A stretch of DNA of 9,306 bases. It comes from JBGFRR01 sp041695045. GTDB taxonomy: Bacteria; Bacteroidota; Ignavibacteria; UBA10030. The number at the start of each line of letters is the position of its first letter. Within the stretch, counting starts at the first letter, position 1. Shown piece after piece: positions 1 through 6,189 of this stretch. The stretch spans positions 1 to 9,306 of the forward strand of contig JBGFRR010000017.1 in assembly GCA_041695045.1 (NCBI GenBank), given 5' to 3'. A model generated the notes under the pieces. That model was not told where the DNA came from. It made no database searches and worked only from the letters and a program-made list of their open reading frames with translations. Position numbers and translations under genes: made by a program.

Positions 1-17
1 TTAGGAGCGTTAGATCA

Positions 18-704
18 ATGAGACAACCCGTAATCGCACTGGCCGTCCTCTTTGTGTCGCTATCACCATTTACGCATGCACAAGACAAACTGCGTCTTGA
101 GGTCGGGGGTGGAGCATCCCTAAACGGTCTGACAAGTGGTGTTTTCAGCAATTGGGCAGATGGTTGGACGCTTGGTGGAGGTGTATCGCATCCAATGAGC
201 TCATCAATTGACCTTACCTTGAATCTAACCTATCATCGCTACCCATATCGAGGTAACAATCTCGAATTGATAATGCCAGGCGGTGGTGGGCTTCAATGGC
301 GTGCTTTCGGTCAAGCATCGAATGTCATTGAGACATCAATAGCTTTTCGCTTCATCTCTTCAGGTACACTTATTAGCCCGTTCCTGTCATTCCGCACCGG
401 TCTATATCACTTCATTATTGGCAAGATTGAAATCTCGACTTGGTATACCCACAATGAGGCGAATCTTGTTTCTCATTCAATACACAATACTTCTCGGATT
501 TCCAAACCAATGAATATCATTTATCGTTCAACTTACAGTGGTTCTGGGACTTCAACAACAAAGGGCTTTGCGGCCCTGGGATTTGGTTGTTTTGTTCCTT
601 TGGACTCCAACATTCGAATGATGTTCGAGGGCCGAATCACCCAGACTTTCGATTCAAAAGAGAAATTCATTCCATTGCTGGCGGTTCTACAATTCGATAT
701 ATGA
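18..704 (+). CDS. Secreted, probably outer-membrane beta-barrel protein
   Basis: A 228-residue protein of unknown specific function. Residues 1-21 form a typical signal peptide: charged MRQ, a hydrophobic core ALAVLFVSLSP, and a likely cut after the THA motif before QDK. The mature part has many short stretches of alternating polar and hydrophobic residues separated by Gly/Asn/Ser-rich turns, as in small outer-membrane beta-barrels of the OmpW/OMP_b-brl type. The last residues, VLQFDI, place an aromatic near the C-terminus, as barrel proteins often do. The start is supported by AGGAG at 3-7, ten bases ahead. By eye the gene is richer in A/T than the fecR-like gene 46 bp downstream, which may mean different ancestry. 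It occupies the place where an ECF sigma factor gene would be expected next to fecR. The barrel assignment is inferred from pattern only; another secreted beta-rich protein is possible. Confidence 0.72.
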   Translation: MRQPVIALAVLFVSLSPFTHAQDKLRLEVGGGASLNGLTSGVFSNWADGWTLGGGVSHPMSSSIDLTLNLTYHRYPYRGNNLELIMPGGGGLQWRAFGQASNVIETSIAFRFISSGTLISPFLSFRTGLYHFIIGKIEISTWYTHNEANLVSHSIHNTSRISKPMNIIYRSTYSGSGTSTTKGFAALGFGCFVPLDSNIRMMFEGRITQTFDSKEKFIPLLAVLQFDI

Positions 705-735
705 CAAACATCGTGCAGACAGCATATAACTCTTT

Positions 736-740
736 GGAGG
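736..740 (+). promoter_or_regulatory. Ribosome binding site of the fecR-like gene
   Basis: GGAGG lies ten bases ahead of the ATG at 751. It fixes the start of the FecR-like protein and shows it is translated on its own signal even though it follows the upstream gene closely. Confidence 0.7.
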
Positions 741-750
741 ATCCCGGCTC

Positions 751-1674
751 ATGTTTCAATTCATTCAAAAAGTAAGATCGCTTCTCGGTCTCGGAAGGGA
801 CAGGCAGTCTGAGGAAACCGCGATCGACAATGTTCTCCGCCAGAACTTCCGGCGCCTGCGCAGCGTCGACCCCGATACCGCCCGGCAGTGGTTGCGGCTT
901 GAGCGCGCAATAACACAGAGAGAGGTCAAAGCCATTCCAAGAAGATCATACTGGGCTTCCCGGCTGGCATTCGGAGTGGTCGTTCTTGCCATTGTCACGA
1001 CAGGCATCTACCTCGTACTCACCCTGCTCCAGCAACCGCCCGAGACGTTTGTCACAAAACGGGGCGAGCAGAAGGATATCGTGCTTGAGGATGGCACACA
1101 CATTACCCTCAGCTACGCGAGCGAACTTACCGTGCTGAAAGAGCAGGCGGAACAGCCGCGCCAAGTCATGTTAACGGGCGAGGCATATTTTCGTGTCCGA
1201 CATCGAGACGCTAGCCCATTCATCATCCGGACATCGTATGCCGATGTCGAGGTTGTTGGAACCGAATTCAACGTCCGCGCCCGCGAATCGATAGTGGAAG
1301 TCGGAGTTATCGAAGGAAGTGTGAACGTACGGGGGCTGGGAAGCGATCGAGAGAGCTCGGTGTTGTTGATGCAACGTCAAATGGTGGTCGTTCGACAAGA
1401 TGGATTTGCCGGGCGCGTGGAGGAGATCGGCTCCCCTCACTATCCCGGATGGCTGCACGGCAAGCTGCTGCTGAACAAGACATCTTTTCTGGATGCGATT
1501 CGAGAGATTGAAATGCGGTTCGACATCAGCATCGCCATTGATGAGCGCCATCTTCGCCAGGAGATCATGACGGGAATTCTGGACGCCAGAACTGCACAGT
1601 CTGCGCTGACTGCACTCTGCGAGCTAACTGGAAGAAGGTTCACGCATGATGGTGAGAAGTTTCGTGTCTACTGA
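751..1674 (+). CDS. FecR-like anti-sigma/transmembrane signalling protein
   Basis: A 307-residue FecR-family protein. In Fec-type systems such a protein spans the cytoplasmic membrane, binds an ECF sigma factor inside and receives a signal in the periplasm from a TonB-dependent receptor. Residues 1-60 are charged and helical, with a DPDTARQWLRLE segment typical of the cytoplasmic part. Residues about 71-93 form one transmembrane helix. Residues about 100-200 are the FecR domain: LEDGTHITL, the LTGEAYFRV core, then GTEFNVRA and VIEGSVNV. Residues about 238-307 match the STN/DUF4974-like C-terminal domain of Bacteroidota FecR proteins (GKLLLNKTSFLDAI to the C-terminus). Length is normal and no domain is missing. 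A partner sigma factor is not in the window. The best visible partner is the STN-bearing receptor at 6190-8724. Family call is firm; pathway and signal are inferred. Confidence 0.92.
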   Translation: MFQFIQKVRSLLGLGRDRQSEETAIDNVLRQNFRRLRSVDPDTARQWLRLERAITQREVKAIPRRSYWASRLAFGVVVLAIVTTGIYLVLTLLQQPPETFVTKRGEQKDIVLEDGTHITLSYASELTVLKEQAEQPRQVMLTGEAYFRVRHRDASPFIIRTSYADVEVVGTEFNVRARESIVEVGVIEGSVNVRGLGSDRESSVLLMQRQMVVVRQDGFAGRVEEIGSPHYPGWLHGKLLLNKTSFLDAIREIEMRFDISIAIDERHLRQEIMTGILDARTAQSALTALCELTGRRFTHDGEKFRVY

Positions 1675-1713
1675 TTATCGTGACGGATATTTTCGCGCCA
1701 CAGCTGGCAAAGA

Positions 1714-2850
1714 ATGAGTAAGCACGAACCAAGTCAACAAACAATGAAGCGCAGCCAACAGAGTGTCATAGTTTCTGTTGCCGCTCTCCTGTTGCTCTGC
1801 ACATTGACTCAATGTGATGTGGGGATAGAGCCTGAGAGACCGAGACCGCCAAGAGAATACCGATGGAGTGTCGATACCGTTTCCCTTCCGGGAGAATTGC
1901 AGCAACACATAAGAAGTATCTGGGGGACTAACGGAAAGAATGTTTACATCGTAGGCCATTCTGCCTATGGGGGTGGCGAGATGTGGCATTTTGACGGTGC
2001 ACGCTGGGAGCCGATCAAGCTCGGCGGATCTCATGGCGGACCGGTGACGAACACTTTTTCGCTATCAGGGATTTACGGGTTTTCTGCCAATAACATTATT
2101 GCCGTTGGGTATATAGGCTCCGATTTCCATGCTTTGATCCTGCGCTTTGACGGCACCCGCTGGCGGATGGAGGATCTCTCACATCTTGGTGGGGCTAACC
2201 TACTTGCTACAGTTTGGGGACACTCCCCCACACAAGTGTGGGCAGGAGGAGGATTTATAGGCCAAGGACCCACAGGCGAAATACTCTATCATGACGGGAA
2301 CGTCTGGAGGAAAGATTTGATCTCAAGCTCAGTTCCACGCCAAAGGGGCATTGTTGCATTCGGCGGCAGCCGGTTCTCTCAGGTTTATGCGGTGGCAATG
2401 CAGTCTCGACCCGGTCAGGGAGGGAACATGAAATATTTCCTGAAGCGTGAACAGAATGGCCTCTGGGTTCCTCTCGACTCGCTGCTGGGTGGCTTTCGTC
2501 AAAGGTTTGGTGATCGATTATGGACGAGCCCGTCTGGGAAACTTTACTCGGCTTCTATCGATGGAGTTTTTCTCTGGAATGGTGAGCGGTGGGAAGAAGT
2601 GGGAGATCGTTCCGTCCAATCTGGTTGGCGTCCGGTCCTCTTCGGGTCAAGTGATGAAAACATTTTTTACCTGAGCAGCTTTGGCCTTTATCATTACAAC
2701 GGCACGGATTGGTCCCTGAATCAGGATGCACTATTCACTATGTGGGGGACATGGTTCTACAGTGCGGGATGGACAGATGGATATGAAGCCTTCATTACGG
2801 CTTATAAACTGGACTTCCCACAAAAGACACTCGTCCTTCACGGAAAATAG
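1714..2850 (+). CDS. Predicted propeller lipoprotein, copy 1
   Basis: A 378-residue predicted lipoprotein of unknown ligand. After a polar N-terminus comes a hydrophobic stretch (about 18-32) and Cys34 in LTQC, a lipobox with an unusual Gln at -1. A Pro-rich linker follows (40-48). The rest is built of repeats of the form 'WG(S/T)xxxxVyavG ... hydGxxW'. I count seven: about 68-104, 117-157, 165-204, 213-256, 267-299, 307-339 and 342-378, suggesting a seven-bladed beta-propeller. Such folds usually bind ligands or proteins. The start at 1714 is chosen because the paralogue at 3037 shares it and has ATA where this copy has its next ATG (1744). There is no clear Shine-Dalgarno sequence. The gene starts 39 bp after the fecR-like stop, so co-transcription is likely. 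The ends are nearly identical to copy 2, the middle is not. Confidence 0.85.
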   Translation: MSKHEPSQQTMKRSQQSVIVSVAALLLLCTLTQCDVGIEPERPRPPREYRWSVDTVSLPGELQQHIRSIWGTNGKNVYIVGHSAYGGGEMWHFDGARWEPIKLGGSHGGPVTNTFSLSGIYGFSANNIIAVGYIGSDFHALILRFDGTRWRMEDLSHLGGANLLATVWGHSPTQVWAGGGFIGQGPTGEILYHDGNVWRKDLISSSVPRQRGIVAFGGSRFSQVYAVAMQSRPGQGGNMKYFLKREQNGLWVPLDSLLGGFRQRFGDRLWTSPSGKLYSASIDGVFLWNGERWEEVGDRSVQSGWRPVLFGSSDENIFYLSSFGLYHYNGTDWSLNQDALFTMWGTWFYSAGWTDGYEAFITAYKLDFPQKTLVLHGK

Positions 2851-2885
2851 GAGAAGAAAGGAGGTTATTCGGCTGAAGAACTGCT

Positions 2886-3000
2886 ATAAAAACCCGTGAG
2901 GCGGCGTGGGTAGCACCGCCTCAACAGAACAACGGCAAGCAAGAGGTGTTCAAGTTGGCTCCCTGTCCTCAGACGATGCAAGGCATCGCCGAGAGAGCTC
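2886..3000 (-). ncRNA. Candidate minus-strand structured small RNA, copy 1
   Basis: Read on the minus strand, the block between the two propeller genes folds into three helices. P1: outer arms 2991-2994 with 2967-2970 and inner arms GCATCG/CGATGC at 2983-2988 and 2974-2979, triloop 2980-2982. P2: 2962-2965 with 2951-2954, seven-base loop. P3: a long GC-rich hairpin over 2894-2927 followed by a U tract. Differences from copy 2 keep the helices paired by G-U/G-C exchange on this strand only. No known family is recognised (not tRNA, tmRNA or SRP; a 6S-type RNA could not be confirmed). The 5' end is estimated from where the helices and the duplication end; I see no clear promoter for this copy. 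Transcription is unproven. Confidence 0.45.
2888..2927 (-). terminator. Intrinsic terminator on the minus strand, copy 1
   Basis: On the minus strand the arms TGAGGCGG (from 2923 to 2916) and CCGCCTCA (2904 to 2897) close a hairpin. G-U and G-C pairs extend it at the top, and a short lower helix past a one-base bulge extends it below. It is followed by GGG and five U (2892-2888). On the + strand no T-run follows the stem, so the element is oriented against the genes. Confidence 0.55.
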
Positions 3001-3025
3001 TTTCGAGCAAGGTGTATTGATTGAA

Positions 3026-3030
3026 AGGAG
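3026..3030 (+). promoter_or_regulatory. Strong ribosome binding site of propeller copy 2
   Basis: AGGAG sits six bases before the ATG at 3037. It decides the start of copy 2 and, by homology, of copy 1, which has no such site. It lies just outside the duplicated unit, so the two copies differ in their translation signals. Confidence 0.7.
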
Positions 3031-3036
3031 AAGAGA

Positions 3037-4167
3037 ATGAGCGAGCACGAACCAAGCCAAAAAACAATAAAGCGCAGTCAACAGAGTGTCATAGTTTCTC
3101 TCACCGCTCTCCTGTTGCTCTGTCTGTTGGCTCAATGTGACGTGGGGATAGAGCCTGAGAAACCGAGACCGCCAAGAGAATACCGATGGAGTGTCGAGAC
3201 CGTTTCCCTTCCGGGAGAATTGCAGCAACACATAAACAGTATCTGGGGGACTAACGGAAAGAATGTTTACATCGTAGGCCATTCCGCCTATGGGGGTGGC
3301 GAGATGTGGCATTTTGACGGTGCACGCTGGGAGCCGATCAAGTTAAGCGGGGCATATGGCGGACCAGTGACGAACACTTTTTCGCTATCAGGGATTTACG
3401 GGTTTTCTGCCAATAACATTATTGCCGTTGGGGATATAGGCTTCTTTGACTCGCAAGCTTTGGTCGTACGGTATGATGGTAGGACGTGGCGTATGGAAGA
3501 TCTTTCCCATCTCGGCGCGACGAAGGGCTTAGCCACAGTCTGGGGTCTTTCACCCAGTCAGGTCTGGGCAGGCGGAGGTCACGGGCGGACTCTCAAAGGA
3601 GAAATCCTTTTCTTTGATGGCTCCTGGCGGAGAGATTCTATTTCAAGCTCGGTGCCAGCACAGATGCAAGTTGTAAGCATCGCGGGTAAATCGTTAAAAG
3701 AGATGTATGCGATTGCAGTTGAAGGACGACCGGGTGCGGGAGGGGACATGAAATATTTCCTGAAGCGTGAACAGAATGGCCTCTGGGTTCCAGTCGACTC
3801 GTTGCTGGCTGGCTTTCAAAGATTTGGCTATAGGTTATGGAGAAGCTCCTCGGGTAATCTCTATTCAGCTTCTATCCATGGGGTCTTCCTCTGGAATGGT
3901 GAGCGGTGGGAAGAAGTGGGAGATCGTTCCGTCCAATCTGGTTGGCCTCCGGTCCTCTTCGGGTCAAGTGATGAAAACATTTTTTACCTGAGCAGCTTTG
4001 GCCTTTATCATTACAACGGCACGGATTGGTCCCTGAATCAGGATGCACTATTCACTATGTGGGGAACGTGGGTCTACACCGCGGGGTGGACAGATGGATA
4101 TGAAGCCTTCATTACGGCTCACAAACTAGACTTCCCACAAAAGACGCTCGTCCTTCACGGAAAATAG
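3037..4167 (+). CDS. Predicted propeller lipoprotein, copy 2
   Basis: A 376-residue tandem paralogue of the protein at 1714-2850, with the same order of parts: hydrophobic stretch, Cys34 (here LAQC), Pro-rich linker and seven 'WG...VyavG...G..W' repeats. Residues about 45-132 and 285-376 are almost identical to copy 1, apart from scattered changes. Residues about 133-284, covering blades 2-5, differ strongly and include one- and two-residue insertions or deletions. Copy 2 has a good Shine-Dalgarno site, copy 1 does not. Asp follows the predicted lipid-bearing Cys in both copies; the final location (periplasm, outer membrane or surface) cannot be read safely in this lineage. The setting between a FecR-like protein and a TonB-dependent receptor suggests a role in binding or presenting the receptor's ligand. 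That is inference; no enzyme motif is visible. Confidence 0.85.
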   Translation: MSEHEPSQKTIKRSQQSVIVSLTALLLLCLLAQCDVGIEPEKPRPPREYRWSVETVSLPGELQQHINSIWGTNGKNVYIVGHSAYGGGEMWHFDGARWEPIKLSGAYGGPVTNTFSLSGIYGFSANNIIAVGDIGFFDSQALVVRYDGRTWRMEDLSHLGATKGLATVWGLSPSQVWAGGGHGRTLKGEILFFDGSWRRDSISSSVPAQMQVVSIAGKSLKEMYAIAVEGRPGAGGDMKYFLKREQNGLWVPVDSLLAGFQRFGYRLWRSSSGNLYSASIHGVFLWNGERWEEVGDRSVQSGWPPVLFGSSDENIFYLSSFGLYHYNGTDWSLNQDALFTMWGTWVYTAGWTDGYEAFITAHKLDFPQKTLVLHGK

Positions 4168-4202
4168 GAAGAGAGGAGGTTATACGGCTGAAGAACTGCT
4201 AT

Positions 4203-4320
4203 AGAAAACCGTGAGGCGGCGTGGGTAGCACCGCCTCAACGGAACAACGACAAACAGAAGGTTCAGGTTGGCTCCCTGTCCTCAGACAATGCAAGGCATC
4301 GCCGAGGCCTCTCTGTTTGC
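4203..4320 (-). ncRNA. Candidate minus-strand structured small RNA, copy 2
   Basis: Second copy of the element at 2886-3000, with the same three helices on the minus strand. P1: outer 4304-4307 with 4280-4283, inner 4296-4301 with 4287-4292. P2: 4275-4278 with 4264-4267. P3: terminator hairpin over 4209-4242. Compared with copy 1, 4288 turns a C-G pair into U-G, while 4266 and 4241 turn U-G pairs into C-G. The seven-base P2 loop, the P3 loop and the P1 triloop are identical in both copies, while the linker between P2 and P3 varies in sequence and length. A possible promoter lies at 4327-4355 on the same strand, which would give an RNA of roughly 115 bases. No known RNA family is recognised and expression is unproven. 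Confidence 0.45.
4205..4242 (-). terminator. Intrinsic terminator on the minus strand, copy 2
   Basis: Same hairpin as at 2888-2927 but with a stronger base: CCG (4242-4240) pairs with CGG (4211-4209) past a single bulged base, and four U follow at once (4208-4205). This is a textbook stem plus U tract on the minus strand; the + strand lacks a T-run on its 3' side. Confidence 0.6.
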
Positions 4321-4326
4321 CGAAAG

Positions 4327-4355
4327 AATCTACCGACAATCAGCTCCAAAAACAA
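4327..4355 (-). promoter_or_regulatory. Possible promoter for the copy 2 small RNA
   Basis: On the minus strand TTGTTT (4355-4350) and TAGATT (4332-4327) are separated by 17 bases, like a sigma70 -35/-10 pair, and would start transcription near 4320, just ahead of helix P1. FCB-group bacteria often use different promoter sequences and nothing similar is seen for copy 1, so this is weak support. Confidence 0.25.
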
Positions 4356-4360
4356 GTTCT

Positions 4361-4365
4361 GGAGG
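4361..4365 (+). promoter_or_regulatory. Ribosome binding site of the T9SS protein gene
   Basis: GGAGG nine bases ahead of the ATG at 4375 fixes the start. It places a normal signal peptide at the N-terminus of the protein. Confidence 0.7.
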
Positions 4366-4374
4366 GATAAAGCC

Positions 4375-6153
4375 ATGAAATCGAGAATCTTCACACTCTG
4401 TTACCTCGTGCTGACGATTCTGTCAACGTTGAAAGGACAGGAACAATCTCAGACATTCTCACCGCTGGGGATCAGGACGGTTTTGAATGCATCGGTATTT
4501 ACCGATTACCCCTACTCGCCAAATCCGATCGGAACGGACACTTCGAGCTCACCCAGGGGCTACAGAGTAGGTGCTTCGTTCGATATCTCATCGATTCTGA
4601 ATTACGTTTACATTACACGGGCAGAATTGATCATTGACTTAAGGGTACGGTTGGGAGGCTCAGCGGTGTCAATCAAGAAGCTGTCTCAGAATGTCAACAA
4701 TTACAGCGATGCCTCAACATTTTGGAACGATATCGGATCCGGGAGCTCATACCGAAGCGGCGTTAGCCCGACCGGCAGCAGCCAAATCATTTCATTCTCG
4801 TCAGCCGATGCGTTTGTCAATGATATCCGAAGCGCACAGATTGGTAATGACATTGTCAGCATCGGATTCATATCCGAGTTGGTAGGTAGGAACACGTTGA
4901 ATAACCTTTACAGTGTAAGTCTGAAGGTCTATTACAAAGACCCTGGTGTGATCGTGAAGAATGACTTTGAGGGTGTTAGCGCAGGACAGCTCAAAGTCGA
5001 TGGGATCACGTACAACTCTCCCGTTGAACGCAACTGGCCGCCGGAACAGATTCACTCGGCTGAAGCCATCGACAACCAACTCCATAATAATTTTACGTGG
5101 AAGTTTAAGCGGTGGCGAAAAGTTAATGGGCCGACTTATCCAGATGGGCAGCTTTCAATTACAATAAGCTCGACAGCAAATCAAGAACACACAACTTACG
5201 AAGCAGTTTTCAAGCCGATCTTCAATGTCACCCTTCAGAACAACTTTGGGGGCAGTGGGAACGGAGGACAGATCAAACTGAACGGCGGTACCGTGAATTC
5301 ACCGTTTTCATTCCAAGTTACGTCGGACAGCACGTTCACGATTGAAGCCATCACGCCGACAACCTTCAATGGTGTCCCGTATGAATTCGTGAACTGGTCC
5401 CCTGATGGAAGTACCACTAATCCAAGAACCGTGCGACCGACAGGTCATACGACGTACACTGCCAACTTTCGAATTCCACCACCGCCTGCTCCAACAAACC
5501 TCGTTATCACAAACGCGGGGCAGGCATTCCAATCTCCCATCTTGAGCTGGCAATACACCTCGCCACCCTCCGACTTCCGCCACTTTAAGGTCTACCGTCG
5601 TTACTGGGATCATCTGAGAGGCTGGTATGGGGATTGGCAGCTCATCGGCTCACCTACCCAATCCTCTTTCACCGATGGGGGAGAGACGATGGATCCCAAC
5701 TCGATTGTCTCCGCCTACTACCATGTCACCGCTGTGAACGTTTGGGGTGCAGAGTCAAACCAATCTAACTGGGTCAACACCAAAGTGTTTGGTCCCCCGA
5801 CACGGTTGAGCGATAGCAAGGAACAGATGAGACGAGCGCTCGGCGTATTAACGTTGCCCGATCAGTTCGCACTTAGCCAAAACTTCCCCAACCCCTTCAA
5901 CCCAGAGACAGAGATCAGCTTCGCTTTGCCTGAGCCTTCCACCGTGAGACTCACCGTGCTTGATATCCTCGGCCGCGAGATTGTGGTTCTGGAAGATGGG
6001 TTACTTCCAGCGGGCCATCGAACGGCGAGGTGGAATGGTCGGAATACGAAAGGAGAACCTGTCGGTAGTGGAGTTTACTTCTATCGGATCACTGCTCTTG
6101 GTGAATCCGGGAAGACATTCTCACAGACAATGAAAATGTTGGTGACGAAATAA
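4375..6153 (+). CDS. Modular secreted protein with T9SS C-terminal sorting domain
   Basis: A 592-residue protein exported by Sec and then probably by the type IX secretion system to the cell surface or medium. Residues 1-20 are a signal peptide (likely cut before QEQ). Residues about 35-188 form a beta-rich domain that faintly resembles DNRLRE/CBM96-type modules; this is not certain. Two related domains follow, about 192-282 and 283-366. Both begin with an 'NDFxG/NNFGG...GQ(L/I)K(V/L)(D/N)G' segment followed by NSP, and end in 'HTTYxAxF', similar to surface-protein B-repeats. After a PPPPAP hinge, residues about 370-470 look like a fibronectin type III domain (LSWQY, FKVYRR, YYHVTAVN). Residues about 495-592 are the sorting domain: QNFPNPFNPETEISFALPE, LDILGREI, then GSGVYFYRI and a basic end. 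No catalytic motif is visible, so adhesion or ligand binding fits better than enzymatic activity. The receptor gene starts 36 bp later. Confidence 0.88.
   Translation: MKSRIFTLCYLVLTILSTLKGQEQSQTFSPLGIRTVLNASVFTDYPYSPNPIGTDTSSSPRGYRVGASFDISSILNYVYITRAELIIDLRVRLGGSAVSIKKLSQNVNNYSDASTFWNDIGSGSSYRSGVSPTGSSQIISFSSADAFVNDIRSAQIGNDIVSIGFISELVGRNTLNNLYSVSLKVYYKDPGVIVKNDFEGVSAGQLKVDGITYNSPVERNWPPEQIHSAEAIDNQLHNNFTWKFKRWRKVNGPTYPDGQLSITISSTANQEHTTYEAVFKPIFNVTLQNNFGGSGNGGQIKLNGGTVNSPFSFQVTSDSTFTIEAITPTTFNGVPYEFVNWSPDGSTTNPRTVRPTGHTTYTANFRIPPPPAPTNLVITNAGQAFQSPILSWQYTSPPSDFRHFKVYRRYWDHLRGWYGDWQLIGSPTQSSFTDGGETMDPNSIVSAYYHVTAVNVWGAESNQSNWVNTKVFGPPTRLSDSKEQMRRALGVLTLPDQFALSQNFPNPFNPETEISFALPEPSTVRLTVLDILGREIVVLEDGLLPAGHRTARWNGRNTKGEPVGSGVYFYRITALGESGKTFSQTMKMLVTK
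4948..5220 (+). repeat. Protein repeat domain 1 of the T9SS protein
   Basis: Encodes residues about 192-282. The shared frame is an Asn-Asp-Phe start, a GQLKVDG strand, NSP, a long AEAIDNQ segment, a KFKRWRK strand and HTTYEAVF at the end. It matches the next domain in pattern but not in DNA, so the duplication is old. Confidence 0.55.
5221..5472 (+). repeat. Protein repeat domain 2 of the T9SS protein
   Basis: Encodes residues about 283-366, with NNFGG, GQIKLNG, NSP, FTIEAITP, YEFVNWSPDG, TNPRTV and HTTYTANF in the same order as domain 1. The 'FVNWSPDG' strand is typical of bacterial surface B-repeat modules. Confidence 0.55.
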
Positions 6154-6189
6154 GGGCAGCCCTATCGATATTGCAATTCGAATCTCAAA

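Larger units (their letters stand above)
1714..2994 (+). repeat. Tandem duplicated cassette, unit 1 (gene plus 3' RNA block)
   Basis: Unit 1 of a direct duplication. Similarity to unit 2 begins at the start codon (upstream sequences differ) and continues beyond the stop codon through the intergenic block up to about 2993, then is lost. The unit therefore holds one complete propeller gene and the structured 3' block. Similarity is uneven: 2044-2109 and 2572-2628 match unit 2 exactly, while 2110-2425 and 2472-2571 are strongly diverged around an exact 46-base island at 2426-2471. Confidence 0.85.
3037..4307 (+). repeat. Tandem duplicated cassette, unit 2 (gene plus 3' RNA block)
   Basis: Second unit of the duplication. 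Exact blocks include 3367-3432, 3746-3791 and the stretch from 3889 onward matching 2572-2628. Similarity stops after GCCGAG at about 4306. The 43 bases between the units (2995-3036) and the sequence after unit 2 are unrelated, so the copies are not joined head-to-tail without a spacer. Confidence 0.85.

Noticed and set aside
587..775. Open frame of 62 codons overlapping the end of the first gene and the start of fecR
   Set aside because: It overlaps two well-supported genes, has no ribosome binding site and no recognisable protein features; treated as a chance frame.
2965..2974. CUGAGGA on the minus strand, which fits the CUGANGA core of a hammerhead ribozyme
   Set aside because: The second core box (GAAA) and a stem II in the right register are missing in both copies; the bases instead belong to helices P1/P2 and their junction.
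2886..3000. The intergenic block as a + strand riboswitch or leader of propeller copy 2
   Set aside because: The variable pairs become A-C mismatches on the + strand and no known riboswitch core is recognisable; the minus-strand reading is better supported.
2978..3019. Short + strand frame MQGIAE... (ATG at 2977 or nearby, also at 4289) shared by both intergenic blocks
   Set aside because: Only the first six codons are shared, the frames then diverge and end differently, and there is no ribosome binding site; the conservation is explained by helix P1.
1714..4167. Tandem genes with a variable middle as a possible diversity-generating retroelement or phase-variation cassette
   Set aside because: There is no reverse transcriptase, recombinase or template repeat in the window, and the differences are not limited to adenine positions; gene conversion or segment replacement explains the pattern better.
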